The translations under genes were made by a program, and so were the position numbers. A stretch of DNA of 34,892 bases from Myxococcales bacterium (lineage in GTDB: Bacteria > Myxococcota_A > Polyangia > JAHFDS01): NCBI GenBank assembly GCA_023248855.1, contig JAHFDS010000028.1:1-34892 (forward strand), read 5' to 3'. Below are positions 7,917 through 17,107 of the stretch, one piece after another (positions within the stretch are counted from its first letter, which is position 1; each line of letters opens with the position of its first letter). Under the pieces are notes generated by a model. That model worked only from the letters and a program-made list of their open reading frames with translations. It was not told the DNA's origin and made no database searches.

Positions 7917-8534
7917 TCACTTCTTGCCGCGCTTCTTCGGAAGGCCCTTCTTCTCGGCGGCGTCGACCTTCTTCTTGAGGTCTTCCTCGGCGGCGATGAA
8001 GACGTTGCCGCTCACGATTGGCTTTCCGTCCATCTTGGTCTCGAGGTGGTCGAGCAGGCCATCGGAGGCCGCGAACCCGCCCGCGTTGCGCACGAACTTG
8101 CCCTTGACCACCAGCTCCGCGCCGGCCTCCGGCATCTTCGGTGGCTTGGGCTTGATCGGGTAGTTCGCGACCAGGATCGCCTTCTCCTTCTTGCCGCCCT
8201 TCTTGTCGGCCAGGAAGAAGTGCGGCTGCTCGCACGCCTTGCACTTCTGACCCTTCGGGCACTTGGCGCGGTCTGGTGGACAGACGTAGAGCTCGAGGAG
8301 GAAGCCCTTGACCTCGACCTCCTGGTTGAGGCTGCGCTCCATCTTCTTGCGCAGGCCGTTGACCGACCAGGTCCCGTCCGGGTGCTTCTCCGGCACGTCG
8401 CTCTGCTTGAATTCGGGCGGCGGCGGCAGGTCCACCTTGATCTTCGGCATCGGCTGGCCCTCCTGGTCCGCACGAGCGGAGGAGGGCGCACCGAGGAGCA
8501 GGACCGCGAGGGCTGCAAGGAGCGTCGTGCGCAT
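7917..8534 (-). CDS. Secreted protein of unknown function, Lys-rich
   Basis: 205 residues. A signal peptide with a Leu/Ala-rich core ends at SARA (19-22), a likely signal peptidase I site, so the protein is periplasmic or secreted. The mature part has a Pro-rich start, a beta-rich core (EVEVKGFLLELYVCPP...HFFLADKKGGKKEKAILVANY) with four Cys (C-x6-C-x5-C-x2-C), then another beta stretch and a strongly basic tail (KKVDAAEKKGLPKKRGKK). The core looks like a small beta-barrel (OB-like) domain; that is a guess from the strand pattern. It is monocistronic, with a terminator right behind it and TAGAAA ending 6 nt before its ATG. Confidence 0.85.
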   Translation of the reverse strand: MRTTLLAALAVLLLGAPSSARADQEGQPMPKIKVDLPPPPEFKQSDVPEKHPDGTWSVNGLRKKMERSLNQEVEVKGFLLELYVCPPDRAKCPKGQKCKACEQPHFFLADKKGGKKEKAILVANYPIKPKPPKMPEAGAELVVKGKFVRNAGGFAASDGLLDHLETKMDGKPIVSGNVFIAAEEDLKKKVDAAEKKGLPKKRGKK

Positions 8535-8540
8535 GCGCGA

Positions 8541-8570
8541 TTTCTAGCACGAATCGTGGGCCGCCGTGAA
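8541..8570 (-). promoter_or_regulatory. Weak candidate promoter for the 8534 gene
   Basis: Minus strand TTCACG (8570-8565), 18-bp spacer, TAGAAA (8546-8541); four of six matches in each box. Six nt separate it from ATG 8534, again pointing to a leaderless message. Confidence 0.35.
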
Positions 8571-8650
8571 CACCGCCCTGCCGTCTTCCCGTCGCAGAGG
8601 CAGCGCGCGCGCCGGCTGCGTCCACGCTACCCTCGACGCGTGAGGCCAAG

Positions 8651-9700
8651 GTGACCGCCCGCGATTCCGATTGCGCCCGGTCATCTAGGAGGGCCGCGGC
8701 CCGCCGCGTGCTCCTCGCGCTCGCGAGCCTGTGGCTCGTCACGCTCGCGTCGTTCGGCCTCTCGGAGCTCTTGCCAGGGAACCAGGGAGACGCCGACGGC
8801 GCCCGCGGCGCGTTCGATCCGGCCGTGATGGCGGCGCGCCGGGCCCGGCTCGACCTGGACCGTCCGCGCTTCTGGAACCCGTCCCCCCGCGGCGGCGTCC
8901 TCGGCTCGCTGAGCGAGACGCGCTACGCCGGCTTCGTGGGGCGTCTGGTGCGGCTCGATCTGGGCATCTCCGAGCGCGATGGGCGGCCGGTCACCGAGAA
9001 GCTCGGCCGGGCGCTCGGGCCGACGCTGCTCCTCGGCAGCGCGGCGCTCGCGCTCGCGTTTGGCCTCGGCGTGCCGCTCGGCCTCTTGTCCGCGCGGCGC
9101 GAGGGCGGTGCGCTCGATCATGCGATCGGCCTGGGTCTCTTCCTCCTGGCCGCGGTGCCTTCTTTCTGGGCGGCGACGCTGGCCCTGGTCTTCCTGGCCG
9201 GGCCGGGGGCGTTCCCCATGCAAGGGCTCGTCTCGGCCGGGGCCGCGGAGCTCGGCCCGGTCGGCCGGGCGCTCGATCTGCTCTGGCACCTCGTCTTGCC
9301 GGTGACGTGCCTGGGCTACGGCATCCTGGTGGTGGTGGCGCGGCAGATGCGCGCGGCAGCCGCTGCGGCGCTCGCCTCCGACTGGTTCCGCACGCTGCGG
9401 GCGCAGGGCCTGTCCCGCCGCCGGCTGACGGTGCGCTTGCTGCGGAACGCGCTCCTGCCGGTCGTGACGCTGCTCGGCCTCGAGCTGCCGATCCTGGTCA
9501 GTGGCAGCGTGATCGTCGAGCGCGTGTTCGGCATCCCCGGGCTCGGCCTGCTCCTGGCCGAGGCGGTCCTGCAGCGCGATCAGCCGGTCCTGCTCGCCCT
9601 GGTGACCCTTTCGGCCCTGGTGACGTGGGTGGGCCTTCTGTGCGCGGACGTGCTGTCGGGGCTGGCCGATCCCCGGACGCGCCTCGAGGATCCCTCGTGA
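8651..9700 (+). CDS. Dpp/Opp-type ABC transporter permease (DppB-like)
   Basis: 349 residues with six hydrophobic helices. After the first helix comes a periplasmic segment with ARRARLDLDRP and GRLVRLDLGIS, the usual DppB N-terminal landmarks. The cytoplasmic coupling (EAA-like) loop reads LASDWFRTLRAQGLSRRRLTVRLLRNALLP. The C-terminal part has VERVFGIPGLGLLLAEAVLQRD, a hallmark of the BPD_transp_1 peptide/nickel family. It should pair with the next gene to form a channel importing (or exporting) peptides or similar solutes. Start GTG 8651 has GAGG 5 nt upstream. The binding protein and the two ATPases are not in the window. Its stop overlaps the next start (GTGA). Confidence 0.92.
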   Translation: MTARDSDCARSSRRAAARRVLLALASLWLVTLASFGLSELLPGNQGDADGARGAFDPAVMAARRARLDLDRPRFWNPSPRGGVLGSLSETRYAGFVGRLVRLDLGISERDGRPVTEKLGRALGPTLLLGSAALALAFGLGVPLGLLSARREGGALDHAIGLGLFLLAAVPSFWAATLALVFLAGPGAFPMQGLVSAGAAELGPVGRALDLLWHLVLPVTCLGYGILVVVARQMRAAAAAALASDWFRTLRAQGLSRRRLTVRLLRNALLPVVTLLGLELPILVSGSVIVERVFGIPGLGLLLAEAVLQRDQPVLLALVTLSALVTWVGLLCADVLSGLADPRTRLEDPS

Positions 9701-10683
9701 GCGCCCGGAAGGGAGCGCTGCGCGCGCTCTGGCGAGACCGTGCCTCGCGCCTGGGCCTCGTCCTCGTCGGGCTCCAGCTCGTGATCGCGCTCGGCGCCGA
9801 TCTCCTCGCCTCGGATCTCCCCCTGCTGGCGCGCGTTCACGGCCGCGTGCACGTCTTGCCCTGTCTTCTGCGCCCGGACGCCCTCGCGGGCTTCGATCGT
9901 CACTCCCTCGAGGCTGCGCTCGGCCCGGGCGACTTCATGATCTCGACCCCGCTCGGTCAGGGCCCGAGCGAGACCCGCGCCGCCACCGCGGTCCTCCTGG
10001 GCGCGCCGAGCGGATCGCACTGGCTCGGCACCGACGCGGTCGGGCGGGACGTGCTGTCGCGCCTGGTCCACGGGACGCGGGCCGCGCTCTGGGTGGGCAC
10101 GCTCGGGGTCTCCCTCGCGGTGCTGCTCGGCCTGGTCATCGGGCTCGCGAGCGGCCTCGCCGGTGGAGCGATCGATGGCGCGCTCGGCGTCCTCACCGAG
10201 GCCACGGTCGCGTTCCCGCCCCTGCTCGGGGTGCTCGTGCTGCAGGCCTTGCTCGATCGGCCCGCGCTCGGGACGGTCGTGCTGCTGGTGGGCGCGCTCG
10301 GCTGGACCGACATCGCTCGCCTGTGCCGCATCGAGGCCCGTCGCCTGCGCCAGGCGCCGTTCGTGCGGGCGGCGCGCGCGCTGGGGGCCGGCCCCGTGCG
10401 CATCCTCCTCGTCCACGTGCTGCCCCACGCGCTGCCTCCGGTGCTCGTGACGGCGTGCCTGGGCATCGGTCGGGTGCTGCTGCTCGAGAGCGCGCTCGAG
10501 TTCCTGGGCTTCGGGGCCCCGCCGCCGACGCCCACGTGGGGCGAGCTGCTCCGGCAGGCGCACGAGCATGGTCTGCGCTGGTGGCTGGCCGTGCCGCCGG
10601 GTCTCGCGATCTTCGTCAGCGTGACAGCGTATAATCTCGTGGGCGAAGGTCTTCGGACCTCGCTTCGGCTAGGAAAGCGATGA
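9697..10683 (+). CDS. Dpp/Opp-type ABC transporter permease (DppC-like)
   Basis: 328 residues from GTG 9697. The first membrane helix is followed by a long periplasmic insertion (~80 residues) before HWLGTDAVGRDVLSRLVHGTR, the conserved DppC entry motif. Four to five more helices follow, and the EAA-type loop EARRLRQAPFVRAARALGAGPVRILLVHVLP couples to the ATPase. The end carries LEFLGFGAPPPTPTWGELL, a family signature. It is translationally coupled to the DppB-like partner upstream and to the receiver protein downstream (ATGA). The substrate is unknown. The extended first loop is larger than in E. coli DppC. Confidence 0.92.
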   Translation: MSARKGALRALWRDRASRLGLVLVGLQLVIALGADLLASDLPLLARVHGRVHVLPCLLRPDALAGFDRHSLEAALGPGDFMISTPLGQGPSETRAATAVLLGAPSGSHWLGTDAVGRDVLSRLVHGTRAALWVGTLGVSLAVLLGLVIGLASGLAGGAIDGALGVLTEATVAFPPLLGVLVLQALLDRPALGTVVLLVGALGWTDIARLCRIEARRLRQAPFVRAARALGAGPVRILLVHVLPHALPPVLVTACLGIGRVLLLESALEFLGFGAPPPTPTWGELLRQAHEHGLRWWLAVPPGLAIFVSVTAYNLVGEGLRTSLRLGKR

Positions 10684-11093
10684 CGGCAACGGACCCCACA
10701 GAAAAGAAGTCGCGCGGGCGCGTCCTCGTCGTGGACGACAGCGCGATCGTGCTCGCCGTGTGCCGGGAGCGGCTCGAGGAGGCGGGCTACGAGGTCAACG
10801 TCCGCGAGTCCGCGCTCGGCACGTCCGCGATGGTGATCCGCGATCGACCCGACGCCGTGCTCATGGACGTGGACCTGCCGGGCCTGTCGGGTGACCAGAT
10901 CGCCTCGCTCATCAGGAAGAACGACGCCGGAGAGGGAACGCCGATCATCATCCTGCACTCGGGGCTCACCGCCCAGGTGCTTGGCGGCATGGTCGAGGAG
11001 TGCGGCGCCGCCGGCTACATCCAGAAGACCGACGACGACGCCCTGTTCATCTCGCAGTTCAACCAGATCTTCCTGCGCGCTCAGGGAAAGTAG
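10680..11093 (+). CDS. Stand-alone receiver-domain response regulator
   Basis: 137 residues forming one CheY-like receiver: acidic pair D19-D20, phospho-acceptor D63 (LMDVDLPGLSG), S94 in place of the switch Thr (IILHSG), and K116 (GYIQKTD). All residues needed for phosphorylation are present and there is no output domain. A short Lys-rich N-terminal extension (residues 1-13) precedes it. Its ATG overlaps the stop of the DppC-like permease, so it is co-translated with a transporter, an unusual pairing. No histidine kinase is nearby, so it probably works as a phospho-signal relay or protein-binding switch. A 44-nt gap separates it from holA. Confidence 0.93.
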   Translation: MTATDPTEKKSRGRVLVVDDSAIVLAVCRERLEEAGYEVNVRESALGTSAMVIRDRPDAVLMDVDLPGLSGDQIASLIRKNDAGEGTPIIILHSGLTAQVLGGMVEECGAAGYIQKTDDDALFISQFNQIFLRAQGK

Positions 11094-11137
11094 CGTCCTG
11101 CTCCAGTTCCGTCCGATCCTCCTGTAGCCTCCTAGAC

Positions 11138-12223
11138 ATGGCTCCTCCGCGCCGCGGCGCCGCCGCCTCCGCTCCGTTCTCGCCGCCCACGCCCGAGACC
11201 CTGGCGCTCGTCTACTGCCTCGTGGGCGAGAGCCGGATCGAGGTGGACCGCGCGCTCGCCGCGATCCGCGCGGCGGCGCACCCGGATGGGGGGGCGGATC
11301 TGGCGACCGACGCGTTCGATGCCCAGTCACCCGGGGACAAGGCCGAGCTGGCCGCGCGCATCGTGAGCGCCAGCAACACGATGCCGTTTCTGGCCCGGCG
11401 GCGGCTCGTGCTCGTGCGGGGGGTCGAGCTCCTCGACGGGGACGCCGCGGAGACCCTCCTCGGCTACCTCGCGTCGCCCTCGCCGAGCACGTGCCTCGTG
11501 CTCCTCGGCGACAAGGCCGACGGGCGCCTCAAGCTCTTCGCGCGGCTCAAGAAGGATGGCGTCCTGTTCTCGTTCGATCCGCCCCGGGACGACGCCTCCG
11601 CGCGGGCGCTCATCGAGCGCGAGGCCCAGGCGCGCGGCGTGCGCTTCGAGGCGCGGGCGCTCACCGCGTTCCTCGAGATCGTGCCGCTCGATGCCGGCGA
11701 GATCGCGAACGCCGTGGAGCAGCTCTCGCTCTACGTGAGCGCCACGGCAGCGCCGGGCGGCGGCGAGACGCGCATCGGCGAGGACGCCGTGCGGGCGGTG
11801 CTGGTGGCGCGGCGAGAGCATTCGATCTTCGAGCTCACCGACGCAATTGGGCAGGGCTCGGTGGAGCGCGCGCTGCGGCTCCTGCGCGCGCTGCCGCCCG
11901 AGGACGCCGCGCCGGTCAAGGTGTGCACGATGCTCGGGCGCACGGTGCGGCAGCTCATGGCCACCAAGACGCTGCCGGCGCGCGCGAACAAGTTCGACGC
12001 CGCGCAGACCCTCGGTGTGCCGCCATTCGTGGCGGAGAAGCTGCTCGGCCAGGCGGCGGGGTTCTCGGTGCAGGCGCTCGAGCGCGTGCTCTTGCTGGTG
12101 GCGGAGACGGATCGACTCCTCAAGTCGTCGCGCAATGACGACGACCTCCTGGTCGACCGGATGGTGCTCGGGATGTGCGCGTTGCGGGCGCGGACGGCTA
12201 CTTCGTCGCCTGCGCGGCGTTGA
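11138..12223 (+). CDS. holA: DNA polymerase III delta subunit
   Basis: 361 residues, the usual HolA length. Features seen: LVYCLVGESRIEVDRAL (start of the delta AAA-like fold), DAFDAQS, NTMPFLARRRLVLVRGVE, LGDKADGRLKLFARLKKDG, AREHSIFELTDAIGQG-type segment (VARREHSIFELTDAIGQGSVERALRLL), and a C-terminal helical collar domain (LMATKTLPARANK...LLKSSRNDDDLLVDRMVLGMCALRA). Delta opens the beta sliding clamp in the clamp loader. Start ATG 11138 precedes a ~20-residue Pro/Ala-rich tail before the fold; TAGCCT ends 7 nt upstream. Its 3' end overlaps rpsT on the opposite strand by 26 bp. holA next to rpsT is also known in Firmicutes (yqeN), supporting the call. Confidence 0.93.
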   Translation: MAPPRRGAAASAPFSPPTPETLALVYCLVGESRIEVDRALAAIRAAAHPDGGADLATDAFDAQSPGDKAELAARIVSASNTMPFLARRRLVLVRGVELLDGDAAETLLGYLASPSPSTCLVLLGDKADGRLKLFARLKKDGVLFSFDPPRDDASARALIEREAQARGVRFEARALTAFLEIVPLDAGEIANAVEQLSLYVSATAAPGGGETRIGEDAVRAVLVARREHSIFELTDAIGQGSVERALRLLRALPPEDAAPVKVCTMLGRTVRQLMATKTLPARANKFDAAQTLGVPPFVAEKLLGQAAGFSVQALERVLLLVAETDRLLKSSRNDDDLLVDRMVLGMCALRARTATSSPARR

Positions 12224-12467
12224 GCGCCCTCTGCAGGCGCGACACGCGGCGAGCGGCGGTCTGCTTCTTGATGAGGCCCTTCTGCGCGGCCTTGTCGAGC
12301 GCCTCGATGGCTTGCTTGACGTCGGCCGTCGCCTGCGCGGGCTCCGACGCGAGCTTGCTGCGCGCGTCCTTGATCTTGCTGCGCATGGCCGACTTCTGGG
12401 TGACGTTCGAGACGCGCACCTTGAGGCGCTGCCGATTCCGCTTCTCTGCCGACTTCACGTTGGCCAC
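12198..12467 (-). CDS. rpsT: 30S ribosomal protein S20
   Basis: 89 residues, highly basic and helical. It has the characteristic start ANVKSAEKRNRQRLK, the central SAMRSKIKDARS and the end KKQTAARRVSRLQRALNAA. S20 binds the 5' domain of 16S rRNA early in 30S assembly. Start GTG 12467 follows GGAGGAT with 6 nt spacing. A good sigma-70-type promoter lies 27 nt upstream. Its last 26 bp are antisense to the end of holA. Confidence 0.98.
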   Translation of the reverse strand: MANVKSAEKRNRQRLKVRVSNVTQKSAMRSKIKDARSKLASEPAQATADVKQAIEALDKAAQKGLIKKQTAARRVSRLQRALNAAQATK

Positions 12468-12494
12468 TGCTGGATCCTCCGGTAAGAGCCCCGC

Positions 12495-12523
12495 GTTCTA
12501 CGCCTCGGTCCAGAGGAAGTCAA
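12495..12523 (-). promoter_or_regulatory. rpsT promoter
   Basis: Minus strand TTGACT (12523-12518), 17-bp spacer, TAGAAC (12500-12495), giving a ~20-nt leader that contains the GGAGG ribosome site. Both boxes and spacing fit a housekeeping promoter for a ribosomal protein gene. Confidence 0.65.
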
Positions 12524-12549
12524 GGAGAGCCGGCGGTTGCGGGGACTCG

Positions 12550-12598
12550 TTGACCTCGGCCGCGGCGTGGGATATCCACTCGAGGTTCTTTAGGAACC
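12550..12598 (+). promoter_or_regulatory. Possible promoter and operator of the beta-oxidation operon
   Basis: TTGACC at 12550-12555 with TATCCA 17 bp downstream (12573-12578) is a plausible but weak promoter. Directly behind it lies the inverted repeat GGTTC-TTTAG-GAACC (12584-12598), near the expected +1, where a repressor such as a TetR/FadR-type fatty-acid regulator would act. It sits 28 bp before ATG 12627, which has AGGAGG at 6 nt. Confidence 0.35.
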
Positions 12599-12626
12599 AG
12601 GCTGCTTTCCGGATCAGGAGGAGCAC

Positions 12627-14653
<2,027 letters not shown>

Positions 14654-14669
14654 GGCGCGCAGACGCGCC
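14654..14669 (+). repeat. Intercistronic hairpin
   Basis: GGCGCG-CAGA-CGCGCC, a perfect 6-bp GC stem with a 4-nt loop, starting directly after the hbd stop codon and ahead of the hydratase ribosome site. There is no U tract, so it is not a terminator. It could protect or separate segments of the operon mRNA. Confidence 0.4.
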
Positions 14670-14687
14670 GTCGAAAGGTCGAACGCT

Positions 14688-15464
14688 GTGAGCTATCAGA
14701 ACATTCGAGTAGAAGCGGGGGCGATCGCGTCGGTCACGATCGACCGGCCGAAGGTGCTCAACGCCCTCGATCGTCAGACCGTGGCGGAGCTGCGGGCGGC
14801 GGTGGCGGAGCTGTCGGGCGGCGGCACGCGGGTGGTCATCCTGACCGGCGGGGGTGACAAGGCCTTCGTGGCGGGCGCTGATATATCCGCGATGGCGGAT
14901 ATGTCGATGGAAGAGGCCCGTGCTTTCGCAGGGGAGGGCCATGCGCTCGGCGACGCGCTCGAGGGCGCGCCCTTCGTCAGCATCGCGGCGGTCAACGGCT
15001 TCGCGCTCGGGGGCGGCTGCGAGCTCGCGCTCGCTTGCGACTTCATCCACGCCTCGGCCAAGGCGAAGTTCGGCCAGCCCGAGGTCAAGCTCGGCGTCAT
15101 CCCCGGCTTCGGTGGCACGCAGCGCCTGTCGCGACGCGTCGGCGTGGCCCGCGCGCGTGAGCTGTGCGTGACCGGCGACGTGATCGCGGCGGACGAGGCG
15201 CTGCGCATCGGCCTCGTGAGCTCGGTGGTGCCGCCCGAGGAGCTCGGGCCGAAGTGCCGCGCGATCGCGGAGCGGATCGCCAAGAACGGCCCCCTGGCCG
15301 TGCAGGCCGCGCGTCGTGCCATTCGCCTGGGCGAGGGCACCGACCTCGTCACCGCCAACGCCATCGAGCGCGAGCTGTTCGCGGCCGGGTTCGGCACGGC
15401 GGACCAGAAGGAAGGCATGCGCGCGTTTCTGGACAAGCGCGAGGCGCAGTTCGAGGGACGCTAG
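14688..15464 (+). CDS. Enoyl-CoA hydratase (crotonase family)
   Basis: 258 residues. The oxyanion-hole segments are FVAGADISAM (60-69) and NGFALGGGCELALACD (103-118). Both catalytic glutamates of crotonase are present: E112 (GGGCELALA) and E132 (FGQPEVKLGVIPG). It hydrates crotonyl-CoA or related enoyl-CoAs to the 3-hydroxyacyl form, linking the acyl-CoA dehydrogenases to Hbd. GTG 14688 is preceded by AAAGG at a suitable distance. It is 34 bp downstream of hbd and 50 bp before an acyl-CoA dehydrogenase, on the same strand. Confidence 0.95.
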   Translation: MSYQNIRVEAGAIASVTIDRPKVLNALDRQTVAELRAAVAELSGGGTRVVILTGGGDKAFVAGADISAMADMSMEEARAFAGEGHALGDALEGAPFVSIAAVNGFALGGGCELALACDFIHASAKAKFGQPEVKLGVIPGFGGTQRLSRRVGVARARELCVTGDVIAADEALRIGLVSSVVPPEELGPKCRAIAERIAKNGPLAVQAARRAIRLGEGTDLVTANAIERELFAAGFGTADQKEGMRAFLDKREAQFEGR

Positions 15465-15514
15465 CACGAGCACGGGCACGAGCCCGAATGACCGGAAGAC
15501 GGTAAGGAGAAGCG

Positions 15515-16657
15515 GTGGATCTCGAGTTGACCCCGGAGCAGACGCTCATCCAGAAGACGGCGCGGGACTTCGCGACCAAGGAAGTCCTGCCGGTTGCCGC
15601 CGAAAATGATCAACACAAGCGCTATCCGAAGGCGCTGGTCGCGCGCATGGCGGAGCTCGGCTTCCTCGGCATCGCGGTGCCCGAGGAGTGGGGCGGCGCG
15701 GGCATGGACAACGTGTCCTACGCGCTCGCGATGGAGGAGATCTCTCGCGCGTGCGCGTCGACGGGCGTCATCATGAGCGTCAACAACTCGCTCGTGTGCG
15801 ACCCGATCCTCAAGTTCGGGACGGACGCACAGAAGGAGCGGTTCCTAAAGCCCCTCGCGGCCGGCCAGAAGCTCGGTTGCTTCTGCCTGTCGGAGCCCGA
15901 GGCCGGCAGCGACGCCGCCGCGCAGAAGACCATGGCCGTCAAGAAAGACGGCGGCTGGGTCCTGAACGGCACCAAGAACTGGATCACGAACGGCCCGGTC
16001 GCGGACCTCGCGCTCGTGTTCACGATGACCGAGCCCGACAAGGGCACTCGCGGCATCACCGCGTTCATCGTCGAGCTCGCGGCCAAGGGCATCGAGATCG
16101 GTCCCACCGACCAGAAGCTCGGCATCCGCGCTTCGCCATCGTCCCAGATCTTCTTCACCGACGTGTTCGTCAAGGACGACCAGCTGCTCGGCAAGCCCGG
16201 CGAGGGCTTCAAGGTCGCGATGCACACGCTCGACGGCGGTCGCATCGGCATCGCCTCGCAGGCGCTCGGCATCGCGCGCGCCTCGCTCGAGGATGCGATG
16301 GCGTACGCCAAGGAGCGAAAGACGTTCGGAAAGCCCATCGCGCAGCACCAGGCGATCGCCTTCAAGCTGGCCGACATGGCGACGGAGATCGACGCGGCGC
16401 GCCTGCTCATCTGGCGCGCCGCGACGCTCAAGGACCGGGGTGTGCGCCACTCGACCGAGTCGTCGATGGCCAAGGTCTTCGCGAGCGAGGTCGCGAACCG
16501 CGCGGCCAAGGAGGCCGTGCAGATCTTCGGCGGCTACGGCTACGTCAGCGACTACCCCGTCGAGCGACACTTCCGTGATGCCAAGATCACGGAGATCTAC
16601 GAGGGCACGAGCGAGGTGCAGCGGCTCGTCATCGCGCGCTCGCTGGTGAAGGACTAA
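15515..16657 (+). CDS. Acyl-CoA dehydrogenase 1 (butyryl-CoA type)
   Basis: 380 residues with the full acyl-CoA dehydrogenase layout: helical N-terminus (MDLELTPEQTLIQKTARDFA), middle beta domain with CLSEPEAGSD and KNWITNG, and a C-terminal helical domain ending in IYEGTSEVQRLVIAR. The catalytic base is E363, at the position used by short-chain and butyryl-CoA dehydrogenases rather than the isovaleryl type. FAD-dependent; electrons would go to an electron-transfer flavoprotein not encoded here. GTG 15515 has AAGGAG 7 nt upstream. Its place behind thiolase-hbd-hydratase suggests butyryl-CoA as substrate. Confidence 0.95.
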   Translation: MDLELTPEQTLIQKTARDFATKEVLPVAAENDQHKRYPKALVARMAELGFLGIAVPEEWGGAGMDNVSYALAMEEISRACASTGVIMSVNNSLVCDPILKFGTDAQKERFLKPLAAGQKLGCFCLSEPEAGSDAAAQKTMAVKKDGGWVLNGTKNWITNGPVADLALVFTMTEPDKGTRGITAFIVELAAKGIEIGPTDQKLGIRASPSSQIFFTDVFVKDDQLLGKPGEGFKVAMHTLDGGRIGIASQALGIARASLEDAMAYAKERKTFGKPIAQHQAIAFKLADMATEIDAARLLIWRAATLKDRGVRHSTESSMAKVFASEVANRAAKEAVQIFGGYGYVSDYPVERHFRDAKITEIYEGTSEVQRLVIARSLVKD

Positions 16658-16687
16658 CGTCAGGTCTGGGGACAAGCGAGGGCAAAC

Positions 16688-17107
16688 ATGACGAGGATGA
16701 TCGCGACGCTGCTCCTGGGGATGGTGCTCGGCTGCGGCTCCGGCGGTGCGCCGCCACCCAAGGCGCCCACCGGGGCGGCCGGCAGCACGGGCGTGGATCC
16801 GAGCGCGCTGCCCCCGGAGAAGCTGGACGAGGTCAACCAGACCTTTCGCGACAAGCAGAGCGCGCTCAACGGCTGCTACCGCGACGAGATCGAGCGGACC
16901 AAGAACATGAACCTCGTCGCGTCGGTCACCGTCAAGGTGCACATCGGCAAGAACGGCGACGTGCTCTCGGCCGAAGTGACCTCCCAGGAGGGGGCCACCG
17001 AGCAATTCCAGCAGTGCGTCGTCGAGACGATCGGCAAGTTCTCCTTCCCGCAGCTCCCGGACGTCCTCGAGACGTCGTGGCCCTATCAGTTCAGGCCAAA
17101 TTTCTGA
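16688..17107 (+). CDS. AgmX/PglI C-terminal-domain lipoprotein
   Basis: 139 residues. A short signal peptide ends in the lipobox VLGC (C16), followed by a Gly/Pro/Ala linker. The remaining ~90 residues have the pattern of the AgmX/PglI C-terminal (TonB-like) domain: LNGCYRDE, a central beta hairpin with VTVKVHIGKNGDVLSAEV, QQCVVETIGKFSFP, and a pair of Cys likely to form a disulfide. Such proteins are abundant in myxobacteria, in gliding and envelope systems. Finding one inside a fatty-acid operon is unexpected. It starts 30 bp after acyl-CoA dehydrogenase 1 and overlaps a related gene downstream. Confidence 0.85.
   Translation: MTRMIATLLLGMVLGCGSGGAPPPKAPTGAAGSTGVDPSALPPEKLDEVNQTFRDKQSALNGCYRDEIERTKNMNLVASVTVKVHIGKNGDVLSAEVTSQEGATEQFQQCVVETIGKFSFPQLPDVLETSWPYQFRPNF

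Noticed and set aside
15466..15487. Short GCACGAG repeats between the hydratase and acyl-CoA dehydrogenase 1
   Set aside because: Two imperfect 7-bp copies in a 50-bp spacer; too short to mean anything.
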